A DNA stretch of 44,807 bases from a virus. This document shows, piece after piece, positions 7,979-15,254 of this stretch; within the stretch, counting starts at the first letter, position 1; every line of letters begins with the position of its first letter. Below the pieces are notes generated by a model, which saw nothing but the letters and a program-made list of their open reading frames with translations, was not told where the DNA came from and ran no database searches. The stretch spans positions 1 through 44,807 of the IMG/VR virus record IMGVR_UViG_3300043395_000200. One strand, 5' to 3'. The position numbers and the translations under genes were made by a program.

Positions 7979-7986
7979 TATTTATA
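7979..7986 (-). promoter_or_regulatory. Late promoter (perfect TATAAATA)
   Basis: TATAAATA on the minus strand, 31 bp before the ATG of the 174-aa virion gene and directly after the U-run of a terminator (7986-8026). Confidence 0.75.
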
Positions 7987-8026
7987 AAAAAGAAGACCCC
8001 CATTACTGAGGATCTTATTGGGATCT
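7986..8026 (-). terminator. Probable intrinsic terminator
   Basis: Minus-strand stem AGATCCC/GGGGTCT (7 pairs with one G-U, 19-nt loop) followed by TCTTTTTT. It sits between the 61-aa gene and the 174-aa virion gene. Confidence 0.5.
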
Positions 8027-8037
8027 ATTCTAGAAAA

Positions 8038-8223
8038 TCAGGGAGTAGGATCTACTGCACCTTTCTTTTTGAGATGTTGCTGTACTTGAAGAAGAACAAA
8101 CGAAACAAGTCCGTTTGACTTCAACTTATTATTGGCACCAAGGAACTCAGAAAGAATGAGAAGAATGGTAGCAATAGCAGCTTCATTTGCCTTGGCCCAT
8201 GCCAAGATAACTGCGAGAGACAT
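8038..8223 (-). CDS. Small hydrophobic protein (61 aa)
   Basis: M-SLAVILAWAKANEAAIATIL to KKKGAVDPTP. Residues 3-28 are hydrophobic or Ala-rich and could span a membrane; the C terminus is basic. It has a strong ribosome site (GGAGG, 5-nt gap) and a TCTAAATA late box 27 bp upstream, so it is very likely a real late gene. Size and topology would allow a holin-like or virion-minor role, but nothing in the sequence proves it. Confidence 0.7.
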   Translation of the reverse strand: MSLAVILAWAKANEAAIATILLILSEFLGANNKLKSNGLVSFVLLQVQQHLKKKGAVDPTP

Positions 8224-8249
8224 AATAACCTCCGATAGTGGTCCTGAGT

Positions 8250-8257
8250 TATTTAGA
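8250..8257 (-). promoter_or_regulatory. Late promoter box, TCTAAATA variant
   Basis: TCTAAATA on the minus strand, 27 bp before the ATG of the 61-aa gene. The same variant occurs before three other likely late genes (12290, 19562, 36229). Confidence 0.55.
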
Positions 8258-8259
8258 AA

Positions 8260-9621
8260 TTAATAAACTCCTTTTCTTGCTGCTTGAAGTCTGGTGGTCA
8301 AGTCTCTCACTTTCTGCATCTGGATTTTTTGTCTTTGCTGCTCCATTTTCTTATCACCAGTTGGTTCAATATGGTCATCCATTTGTTCTTCAACTTTTTT
8401 AGGAAGACCCTCATGCTTTGTTTTAGCAAAATCTCTTGCAGATTTCTTACTCATTCCTGCTGCTGCCTTTGCAACTGCTGCTGAAGGTGCTGCCATTTCA
8501 CCTTTCTTTACAGCATAAACCATTCCCATAAACTTTTGCTGTTGCTGACTAAGTGCTTTCTCGTCAAGAACTTCTTCACCAAGATGTGGAGCAGCCTTAT
8601 ATCTCTTGTCACCTGCTTTATATTTTTGATAAGCAGCAGTATTTCCTTTCTTATCAGCAGCAGTTACAGTGTAACGAGTATCCTTTTGTTCCTGTTTTTC
8701 TCCACCATATACTGCTTCACCAAGTTCTCCAAGTGCTTTTGCTTTACGAACTTTCTTTGCTCTTAACTTACCACCAGGATAATTTGATTCATCATCACCC
8801 TCAAAATCAGGATCTACATTAGCACGATGTCTTGCTGCTCTCTCAGGAGATGCTTTATCGGCATGAATACCTGATCTACGATTAGGAGCAATCTTATCTG
8901 CTGCTCTCTTATCCTTTTGCTTCTGACGACTTCTTTGCTTTTTGAAGTCTTTCATGGTCATTACTTCTTCAATCTCAACCATCTCAATCAACTGACCACC
9001 CATATTTTCTACGGATTCTTTGAAATCGGGATTGATTGTAATCTTATTGTTTACTTTTTTTTCCTTGATTTCCTTTTTTGCCTCAACATCATCCATTACT
9101 TCAGAAAGATCTTGTCTCCAGTTTGAGAAAGATTCTTTCATTTTTTTCTTAGAAATCGCAGCACCACGAACCTTTCTGCGATTCAGAAGATACTTATCAG
9201 TCTTATCATGATCACCATCATTATCGATATCCTTATCTTCATGACCAACAGGATCAAGTGCTTCTTTACGGAGTTTTGCTAAGACTGCTCCGGCAACCTT
9301 TTCACCTCTTTCCTTAGAACCATATCTTTCAGCAGCAGACTTTGCAATCTTAGCAAACTGCTTTCCTGGTTTACCAATATCTTTACCTGCTCGTGCTGCT
9401 TTTGCTGAGTATGATGCTTCATCAATCTCAACTTCTTCAAAATGCTTACGGGCAGCAGAAACCATATCTTTATGTGCCTTAGTCTTCTTCATATCTTCAA
9501 CTGCTTTTTCATTATTCTTACGACGCTTTTCCATATCAGTCTCAAGATATGAATCGTCCTTTTTCTCAGCAATCTGCTCCAGATATACTCTGGAAATATC
9601 GTTTAAAGGATTGTTAGACAT
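8260..9621 (-). CDS. Large charged virion-type protein with a calcium-binding-like loop
   Basis: 453 aa, very rich in Lys, Glu, Asp and Ala and predicted mostly helical, opening M-SNNPLNDISRVYLEQIAEK. An EF-hand/dockerin-like loop is clear at residues 131-142 (DIDNDGDHDKTD), followed by a basic helix (KYLLNRRKVRG). Several KKxxxA repeats resemble DNA- or core-binding segments. I recognise the N terminus as typical of cyanomyophage structural proteins; a capsid-internal or core role is inferred from charge and neighbours. A late promoter CATAAATA (9656-9663) lies 35 bp upstream. Catalytic residues not seen. Confidence 0.7.
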   Translation of the reverse strand: MSNNPLNDISRVYLEQIAEKKDDSYLETDMEKRRKNNEKAVEDMKKTKAHKDMVSAARKHFEEVEIDEASYSAKAARAGKDIGKPGKQFAKIAKSAAERYGSKERGEKVAGAVLAKLRKEALDPVGHEDKDIDNDGDHDKTDKYLLNRRKVRGAAISKKKMKESFSNWRQDLSEVMDDVEAKKEIKEKKVNNKITINPDFKESVENMGGQLIEMVEIEEVMTMKDFKKQRSRQKQKDKRAADKIAPNRRSGIHADKASPERAARHRANVDPDFEGDDESNYPGGKLRAKKVRKAKALGELGEAVYGGEKQEQKDTRYTVTAADKKGNTAAYQKYKAGDKRYKAAPHLGEEVLDEKALSQQQQKFMGMVYAVKKGEMAAPSAAVAKAAAGMSKKSARDFAKTKHEGLPKKVEEQMDDHIEPTGDKKMEQQRQKIQMQKVRDLTTRLQAARKGVY

Positions 9622-9626
9622 TTTGA

Positions 9627-10913
9627 CTAAGCACTTACTTTATTTTTCTTATACTTATTTATGAAATCTAAGAATGAACGACCACCAGATTGAAGATTCT
9701 CTTTTCCAGATTTGACACCTGAGGTTTGTTGCAAGGCATACTTAAGGTATCCTTTTGTTCCAACCAAAGTATTTGGTTTATTCGGTTCTCTATACATTCT
9801 ATCCATCTTGACTTCAGTATATTCCATCACATCTTTGATCCAGGACTTAAACATAAATCCTTCTTCAGTCACACAAATAAGGTGATTTGCCCCTCTACGG
9901 ATAATCTCACCAACCAATCCAGTATTTAAGTTCTCTACAATATCACCAATCTTAAAGATTTGCTTGGTGATATAATGCTCACGAAGGTTGCGCATATCAA
10001 ACTTAGGAGCAATCTCCCAGAGAGCATATCCTTCTTTCTGAACCTTAGATTTCTTTGCTCCCATACTCTGACGGACAGCATCAAAAAGTGCTCTTGTATC
10101 ACCATCATCAAGAGTCTTAGGAGTTCCTCTACGGAATGACTCGAAATCATCATCCATCACAGCCTTTCTCATCTTGGAAGCAGACATTCCCAATACACCT
10201 TCAGCATCAGCATCACGAACACCAGCAGAAATCACACGAATCAGATCAAAGTTGTATAATTCGCCGTTGTATTTCTGAGCAAGGTTTTCAAACTCTGCTT
10301 GACGATCTGAACCTACGACGATATTTACATTCGTATATCCCTCTTCAGAAGCAGCAACCAGAACATTAAAGATTGATTTCATCTCATCATCATTAATAAT
10401 GTTCTCTTCATAATCAGGGAACATCTTTTTCATAAATGAGATTTTCATATCAGGATCTAATGGATTCTTCTTAGCATCCTGAGTTCTTGAAGGGTAAATC
10501 TTAAGATCTCCACCTGCAGAAACCTTATCAGCAGACTTTAAAAGTTTCTCGTGTCCTACTGTAGGTGGATTGAAACGACCAAATACTACAGTCAGAGTAT
10601 CACTTTCAGAACCTTTTTCTCCTGTTTCCTCAGGTGGTTTTGATTCTGGTTTTTGTGTAGGAGTTGGTTGTGCTGCTGCTTTAGTTTTTGTAGGAGTTCC
10701 TGCCTTTGCTTTTGTGTCTTGAGGAACATCTCTCTGTCCTACCTTTTCGCCCTTATTATAAAACTTGAGTTTTCCACTTTCAGTTTTCGCAACAAACTCT
10801 CCACGGGAATCATACCATCCCCCGTGCCCATCACTCTTGAGATTCAGTTTCTTTGCTTGTAATGATGCCTGAGATTGACTTGCCTCAGTTAGAAATCGGA
10901 AAAAACTCTTCAT
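9627..10913 (-). CDS. Capsid-targeted protein with a nucleotidyltransferase domain
   Basis: 428 aa. N terminus MKSFFRFLTEA-S resembles the T4 capsid-targeting peptide of internal proteins (MKTYQEFIAEA), with a gp21-type cleavage motif LTE before A11. A Pro/Lys/Thr linker (65-103) leads to a nucleotidyltransferase fold: TVVFGRFNPPTVGH (about 108-121, the HxGH-type motif) and GMSASKMRKAV (243-252, the ISSTxxR-type motif). The C terminus (about 310-428) includes a small beta domain (IGDIVENLNTGLVGEIIRRG). This family is often labelled cytidylyltransferase in cyanophages; the substrate is unknown. It may be packaged in the head and injected. Late promoter box at 10934-10941. Confidence 0.8.
   Translation of the reverse strand: MKSFFRFLTEASQSQASLQAKKLNLKSDGHGGWYDSRGEFVAKTESGKLKFYNKGEKVGQRDVPQDTKAKAGTPTKTKAAAQPTPTQKPESKPPEETGEKGSESDTLTVVFGRFNPPTVGHEKLLKSADKVSAGGDLKIYPSRTQDAKKNPLDPDMKISFMKKMFPDYEENIINDDEMKSIFNVLVAASEEGYTNVNIVVGSDRQAEFENLAQKYNGELYNFDLIRVISAGVRDADAEGVLGMSASKMRKAVMDDDFESFRRGTPKTLDDGDTRALFDAVRQSMGAKKSKVQKEGYALWEIAPKFDMRNLREHYITKQIFKIGDIVENLNTGLVGEIIRRGANHLICVTEEGFMFKSWIKDVMEYTEVKMDRMYREPNKPNTLVGTKGYLKYALQQTSGVKSGKENLQSGGRSFLDFINKYKKNKVSA
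9656..9663 (-). promoter_or_regulatory. Late promoter box CATAAATA
   Basis: CATAAATA on the minus strand inside the 3' end of the nucleotidyltransferase-domain gene, 35 bp before the ATG of the 453-aa gene. Confidence 0.55.
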
Positions 10914-10933
10914 AGTTTGTTTTGATATACTTA

Positions 10934-10941
10934 TATTTATT
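10934..10941 (-). promoter_or_regulatory. Late promoter box AATAAATA
   Basis: AATAAATA on the minus strand, 21 bp before the ATG at 10913 of the nucleotidyltransferase-domain gene. Confidence 0.55.
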
Positions 10942-12265
10942 CTAATTTGATATATGGGGCAGAGTAAGTTGCCTGAGAACTTGCGTACAAATAAAAGTCT
11001 TTTACGACTTCATGCTGAGTATCTTTTTTAGCACTCTCAATCGTTGTCAAAAGTTTCATTACAAGATACTTGGAGTAACGATATTTATTTGATTTCATTT
11101 GTATGGTAGAAGCAGTTTCATCCAACTGATTCTGTTTCACAAGTCCATATTGGACCATCATCTTAGCAATTTCTTTGGAATGAGAATCTGAATTTTGTTC
11201 TGCCAATCTTGCAGATACATTAGATTCTGGTAATTGATCTAAACCATGTCTCTTCAGAATGAAGTTAATAGGTCCAAGAGAAATCTTTCCTTGGTTAGCA
11301 GAAGCTCCTTTTATCTCTCCTTGCCATCCAGTTAAAGATGTCTCCCCACCAAAACTTCTGAACTGGATCTTTTCAGTATTAGCAGTTCCCCACTGAATAT
11401 ATCCATCCATGGCATCCATATTTGTCGTTGTTCCCCTAAATTCGGCAGTTACTATCTTCTTATCCGTTGGGAAATTTTTCTTAGAGATCTTAGCAGTTCC
11501 TGTTATTTTCTTTAGAGATACTCCTATGAGTTGATTACTTTGAATATACTCAAACATCTTTTCGTTGAGTCCTTTCAAAGTCTTTTCTGATTGCAATTCC
11601 GAGACATTAAACCCATTTCCTACCATATAAATGTCAGCAGGACTCCATTTGTTCAAGTTGCCAAAAGCACCCTCAGATCTGTTAATGGCAGTAAAGGTTT
11701 TTTCAATAGCATCAACAGTCTTAGATCCTCTATGAAAAGTAAATTTTCCTTTATCTTTATACTGTCTAAACAAAGCATTTGCACCAGCAATTGAAGAGTT
11801 AATCCAATCATCTGGCAAGTTGTTGATCATGCTCTCAAACTTTTCATCAGTGTCTGCTGTAGCAAGTGCCTTCTGAAAGTTTTCTTTGGTTACATCAGCA
11901 TTTGTTATCTCTCTCTTCAATACGTTGAATGCTAATGCAGCATAAAGTGCTTGAGATGATTCAGCAAGTTTAGTGAGTGCTGCTCCTGCTCCAGAACCTC
12001 CACCTGCTCCTTTCTTATAGATTAATTTAATGATAGAATTTGATAATGAAATTTTTGTGACAGGAAAAGAAGACTCACTCTTATCTACTTCATTCACGTA
12101 TTTGATTCTTCTCTTTTTTAGTTCTTGAGATATCTTATCCTGAACCTCTGCTCTTTGAGAAGCAACCACACGAATCTTATCTACTTTCGCACCAGCTTTG
12201 ACAACCTTAGTTTCGTATCCTTTAAGTACAGAATTTACTGCTAATAGTACTTCAGAATCCGACAT
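10937..12265 (-). CDS. Hypothetical, probable virion-associated protein (442 aa)
   Basis: M-SDSEVLLAVNSVLKGYETK to QATYSAPYIKLE. An N-terminal charged helical region is followed by a Gly-rich hinge (GAGGGSGAGAAL, about 86-97) and a long mixed alpha/beta region containing FRGTTTNMDAMDGYIQWG. No known domain recognised. It sits between tRNA-Ala and the nucleotidyltransferase-domain gene, preceded 25 bp upstream by the TCTAAATA late box, so it should be a late, probably virion or head-internal, protein. Length and neighbourhood match cyanophage structural gene clusters. Confidence 0.65.
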   Translation of the reverse strand: MSDSEVLLAVNSVLKGYETKVVKAGAKVDKIRVVASQRAEVQDKISQELKKRRIKYVNEVDKSESSFPVTKISLSNSIIKLIYKKGAGGGSGAGAALTKLAESSQALYAALAFNVLKREITNADVTKENFQKALATADTDEKFESMINNLPDDWINSSIAGANALFRQYKDKGKFTFHRGSKTVDAIEKTFTAINRSEGAFGNLNKWSPADIYMVGNGFNVSELQSEKTLKGLNEKMFEYIQSNQLIGVSLKKITGTAKISKKNFPTDKKIVTAEFRGTTTNMDAMDGYIQWGTANTEKIQFRSFGGETSLTGWQGEIKGASANQGKISLGPINFILKRHGLDQLPESNVSARLAEQNSDSHSKEIAKMMVQYGLVKQNQLDETASTIQMKSNKYRYSKYLVMKLLTTIESAKKDTQHEVVKDFYLYASSQATYSAPYIKLE

Positions 12266-12289
12266 TATGGATAATTTATTGTTCTTCTA

Positions 12290-12297
12290 TATTTAGA
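12290..12297 (-). promoter_or_regulatory. Late promoter box, TCTAAATA variant
   Basis: TCTAAATA on the minus strand, 25 bp before the ATG at 12265 and just 3' of the tRNA-Ala gene. Confidence 0.5.
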
Positions 12298-12299
12298 AA

Positions 12300-12372
12300 T
12301 GGAGAATAGGAGACTCGAACTCCTGACCTCCTGAATGCAAATCAGGCGCACTACCAACTGTGCTAATTCCCC
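12300..12372 (-). tRNA. tRNA-Ala (anticodon UGC)
   Basis: 73 nt. Acceptor arm GGGGAAT/ATTCTCC (one G-U) plus discriminator A; D-arm GCAC-AGTTGGTA-GTGC; anticodon arm CCTGA-TTTGCAT-TCAGG with anticodon TGC; T-arm with the TTCGAGT loop. CCA is not encoded. It lies between the 58-aa gene and the 442-aa gene. A phage-borne tRNA may support translation of GCA/GCU-rich late genes. Confidence 0.95.
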
Positions 12373-12377
12373 AAGAA

Positions 12378-12393
12378 AATCCCCGTAGGGATT
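12378..12393 (-). terminator. Small stable hairpin just upstream of tRNA-Ala
   Basis: Minus-strand AATCCC-TACG-GGGATT, a 6-bp stem with a tetraloop, followed only by TTTTCTTGG. It may be a weak terminator or a 5' processing signal for the tRNA. Confidence 0.35.
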
Positions 12394-12400
12394 ATTTATC
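12393..12400 (-). promoter_or_regulatory. Late-promoter-like box upstream of tRNA-Ala
   Basis: GATAAATA on the minus strand, overlapping the stop of the 58-aa gene, 21 bp before the tRNA 5' end. Confidence 0.4.
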
Positions 12401-12575
12401 AGTCACCAAGAAGTGACTCAAGATTATCATCAAGTTGTTGGATGACATTACGAATATCAGTTACACGGGGAGGAACACTCACCTCATCATAAGTATAACC
12501 TCTTTGGGCATCAAACAAAACTTGACGAACTGCGGCTGCAGTACGAGTATCCAATTTAAGTGTTACTTTACTCAC
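12399..12575 (-). CDS. Small hypothetical protein (58 aa) downstream of mazG
   Basis: GTG start at 12575 with a strong ribosome site (AAGGAGGG, 6-nt gap); the GTGA overlaps the mazG stop, the classical coupled arrangement. Product M-SKVTLKLDTRTAAAVRQVL to NLESLLGD, a ribbon-then-helix pattern (KVTLKLDTRTAAAVRQVLFD) that could be a small DNA-binding or regulatory protein, but no family is recognised. Its strong translation signals make it very likely real. Confidence 0.75.
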   Translation of the reverse strand: MSKVTLKLDTRTAAAVRQVLFDAQRGYTYDEVSVPPRVTDIRNVIQQLDDNLESLLGD

Positions 12576-12976
12576 AGGTCTCCCTCCTTACGATTTTCAG
12601 AACGTTCAATACTAAATGCACCCTCAGGATAACGAGCACTCAATTTCTCAAAGTTCATTTGGATAACTTCTTCAAGAGAAATATCAAGTCCAAGACACGC
12701 CTGAGACACATACCACATAATGTCTCCGAGTTCACGTTTCAGGTGAAACAGATTTTCTTCATTAACGGGTTTGCCTTGAAAGACAATCTTCTTAATAATC
12801 TCAGTAAACTCACCTGCCTCAGCAGACATTCCTACAGCAGCAGTAAGCAGTCTCTCAGTAGGAAATCCTTGGATCTTAAGATCATTCAATCGGTCAGCAA
12901 ACTCAGGGAATTCTTTACTGGGTTTGGAAGTTGTGGTATCAACGAATTCCACATACTTATTAAGGTCAATAGTCAT
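12572..12976 (-). CDS. mazG: MazG-type nucleotide pyrophosphohydrolase
   Basis: 134 aa. The helical metal-binding signature of the MazG/all-alpha NTP-PPase superfamily is visible: EAGEFTE (about residues 53-59) and ELGDIMWYVSQ (about 82-92), giving the E-x2-E / E-x2-D metal ligands. These enzymes hydrolyse NTPs or dNTPs to monophosphates; in cyanophages MazG has been proposed to act on nucleotide pools or alarmones, but the substrate here is not shown by sequence. It is in an early operon (promoter 13234-13262) with ATGA/GTGA overlaps on both sides. Confidence 0.9.
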   Translation of the reverse strand: MTIDLNKYVEFVDTTTSKPSKEFPEFADRLNDLKIQGFPTERLLTAAVGMSAEAGEFTEIIKKIVFQGKPVNEENLFHLKRELGDIMWYVSQACLGLDISLEEVIQMNFEKLSARYPEGAFSIERSENRKEGDL

Positions 12977-13200
12977 ACGATAAAAGGTTCTAACTCGGAT
13001 TGGGGTAAAATTTGTTGTGCTGGAAGTTGTAAATCATCATCCAGTCTTACATGAGGAACATTAACTGTCTGGGGATTGATATGTTTAACCTGTCGATAGG
13101 TTCTTGTTGAATCAAATTCAACCAACATAATAGCATCTCGGATACTTGCACAATCGGCAATCTTCTTACCATTCTTGTCAAATACCGAATAGTAGTTCAA
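12973..13200 (-). CDS. Hypothetical protein (75 aa), TTG start
   Basis: Product (M)NYYSVFDKNGKKIADCASI to LEPFIV. The first 25 residues (YYSVFDKNGKKIADCASIRDA) look like a small beta-hairpin-helix domain; the C-terminal half is Pro/Gln-rich. The start is a TTG at 13200 preceded by GAGGA about 9 nt away, and the predicted transcription start (about 13227) leaves a 26-nt leader. There is no in-frame ATG before residue 25. It overlaps mazG by 4 bp. First gene of this early operon; function unknown. Confidence 0.7.
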   Translation of the reverse strand: MNYYSVFDKNGKKIADCASIRDAIMLVEFDSTRTYRQVKHINPQTVNVPHVRLDDDLQLPAQQILPQSELEPFIV

Positions 13201-13233
13201 AACTTAAATCCTCAAATAATTTCTTTAATTTTT

Positions 13234-13262
13234 ATCATACTACGTATTAGTTTTACTGTCAA
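13234..13262 (-). promoter_or_regulatory. Early sigma70-type promoter for the mazG operon
   Basis: Minus strand: perfect -35 TTGACA (13257-13262), 17-bp spacer, -10 TATGAT (13234-13239), in the gap between the oxygenase gene and the 75-aa gene. Confidence 0.85.
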
Positions 13263-13266
13263 GGAT

Positions 13267-13875
13267 TCATATTAGTAGGTTGAAAACACAAATAATTCTA
13301 TTTTCGCCTGGTTTTGGAACTTTATTGGAATGATAATATTTACCATCAAACGCAATTATTTTACCAAATTTTGGATATATTTTCCTTTTTATCAGTAAAA
13401 GTTTATTTTGAAATTTACTAACATCAAGAATTGTATTTTGATTATCAAACTTTTGTGTTTTATTGAAAATTAATGTTGGACTTGCTCTAGAAACTTCATT
13501 TAAGTACATCAAGAGCACTACATGTGGTTTAGAAAAATCTACATGAGGATCTACATATGGATATCCAGGTATATAATACGTAGAATTTATACTAGATCTT
13601 ATTACATTCGTAAATTTTATATTATGTTTATTACAAAATCTATTTACAATTTTATAAAAAAAATCAAAATGTGGAGAAACTACATTTATTTTAGTGGTAG
13701 AATCAAAAGTTTTATCAAATTTTGGTCTCATACAAAGAGGATGACCGTAGTATGGAAATTTTTCACTTGTCGATTCTAGAGAATAAAGAAATGGTATTTT
13801 ATAAATGATATTTCTTATAATGTTTCTTTCATTTACATCTAAAATTTCATTATCTTCTATTAGAAAATTTTTCAT
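13267..13875 (-). CDS. 2OG-Fe(II) oxygenase-like protein
   Basis: 202 aa. The iron-binding triad pattern of the 2-oxoglutarate dioxygenase superfamily is present: HxD in YVDPHVDF (about residues 110-117), a distal His in GKYYHSNKV (about 182) and an Arg in ENRIICVFNL (about 194) for 2OG. The fold resembles prolyl-hydroxylase-type phage oxygenases, which are frequent in T4-like cyanophages; the substrate is unknown. The gene is visibly more AT-rich (many AAA/TTT/ATT codons) than the flanking replication genes, suggesting later acquisition. It starts 2 bp after gp41 and shares its transcript. Confidence 0.8.
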   Translation of the reverse strand: MKNFLIEDNEILDVNERNIIRNIIYKIPFLYSLESTSEKFPYYGHPLCMRPKFDKTFDSTTKINVVSPHFDFFYKIVNRFCNKHNIKFTNVIRSSINSTYYIPGYPYVDPHVDFSKPHVVLLMYLNEVSRASPTLIFNKTQKFDNQNTILDVSKFQNKLLLIKRKIYPKFGKIIAFDGKYYHSNKVPKPGENRIICVFNLLI

Positions 13876-13877
13876 TA

Positions 13878-15254
13878 TTAGAATTTAAATCCATCAAATG
13901 ATTTCTTTGGTTTTCTTTCTTCAAAATCATACTCCTCTTCTTGTCTATTGTCAAGAATATCATTTTGAGCAGACTGTTCGCAATCATAAAGACGCATCTT
14001 TGCCCTATCAATACCAACCACAAATCTCTTATGAATGGTAGGATCATTATAACGATTCTTAAGTTGCTTCACAAGAATCTGACCAAGTTCTTCAAGTTCT
14101 TCTGTAGAAATCAGAGCAAACATTAAGTCAGCAGTTGCAGGAAGACCAAATGATTCTGAAGTGTCAGTTAGTTCAACATCAGAAGAACCATAACCAGAAC
14201 GAGTAGTTTGTGTAGCACTTACGATAGGAACATTAAATTCCACAGCAAGACCACGGAGTTCTTCTGCGATTGCCTTAATATAAGAATAAGAGTTCACAGA
14301 AAGATTTCCTTTGTACCTTGAAGAAGCACAGATGTTCAGGTAGTCGATAAAGATGATATCGGGACGGAAAGACTTCTTCAAAGCAAGTTCATTCAGAAGA
14401 GACTTAAAATGTCCCGAGTGAGCAGAAGCAGTGGGATACTCTTTAATGATCAGAGTTCCCTGAGTCTTCTTAGCAAGGTTGGTTACCTTACTCTCAAACA
14501 TCTGCTTAGGCAGGTCTCCAATATCCTGAATAGGAACATTCAAGAGGTTTGCGTCAATTCTTTCAGCAATTCGTTCCTCCGCCATTTCAAGAGTGATGTA
14601 GAGAACGTTCCTGCCTTGCAATAAGACGGAAGCAGCAACATGGCACATAAAGAGACTCTTTCCGACACCCGTACCAGCAAGAGCGATATTGAGAGTCTTA
14701 TTAGGTAGACCACCTTTTGTGATCTTGTTAAAGTATTCAAGGTCGAATTCAATTTTCTCCTCCTTTCTGTGATAGGACTCATAACGTTGTTCATAGTCTA
14801 ACAGGTAATCGTGACCGATATGCGTATCGAAGGATACAGCAAGAGCATCTGATAGGATGCTCGGGATACTGTCACGATTCTTTTTCTCATCTTTACCATC
14901 AGCAATATGGATTGATTCCATAAGTGCGATGTAGATTGCCCTATCACGACACCACTTTTCAGTAGTATCAATCAACCACTCAAGTTCAATAGGAACATCA
15001 TCAAGATTTTGAATCAGATGAACAATTTCCTTAAAAGAAGTATCATTAATGTCTTTGCGTTTCTCTACTTCAATACAAAGAACTTCTTTTGTTGCTGGTT
15101 GATTGTATTCTTCAACGAAAGAGAGAATTTCCTCAAAGACAATCCTTTGATTGGTATCTTCAAAATATTCGGATTTAATGAATGGTATAACTTTTCTTAC
15201 ATATTCCTCATTATGTAATAGGTTTCTAAGAATTAGAAACTCAACTTTCTCCAT
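13878..15254 (-). CDS. 41: Replicative DNA helicase, T4 gp41-like (DnaB family)
   Basis: 458 aa (T4 gp41 is 475). The hexameric 5'-3' helicase unwinds DNA at the phage fork and works with primase gp61. An N-terminal helical domain (1-160) is followed by the RecA-like core: Walker A GTGVGKS (194-200), a LEMAEERIAERID segment, Walker B in DIIFIDYLNIC, and a C-terminal DRAKMRLYDC region. It overlaps the end of uvsX by 14 bp, so it is translated within the 43-uvsX-41 operon. Confidence 0.95.
   Translation of the reverse strand: MEKVEFLILRNLLHNEEYVRKVIPFIKSEYFEDTNQRIVFEEILSFVEEYNQPATKEVLCIEVEKRKDINDTSFKEIVHLIQNLDDVPIELEWLIDTTEKWCRDRAIYIALMESIHIADGKDEKKNRDSIPSILSDALAVSFDTHIGHDYLLDYEQRYESYHRKEEKIEFDLEYFNKITKGGLPNKTLNIALAGTGVGKSLFMCHVAASVLLQGRNVLYITLEMAEERIAERIDANLLNVPIQDIGDLPKQMFESKVTNLAKKTQGTLIIKEYPTASAHSGHFKSLLNELALKKSFRPDIIFIDYLNICASSRYKGNLSVNSYSYIKAIAEELRGLAVEFNVPIVSATQTTRSGYGSSDVELTDTSESFGLPATADLMFALISTEELEELGQILVKQLKNRYNDPTIHKRFVVGIDRAKMRLYDCEQSAQNDILDNRQEEEYDFEERKPKKSFDGFKF

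Noticed and set aside
11082-11089. AATAAATA late-promoter-like box inside the 442-aa gene
   Set aside because: It is deep inside a coding region with no gene start downstream within reach; taken as chance in AT-rich DNA.
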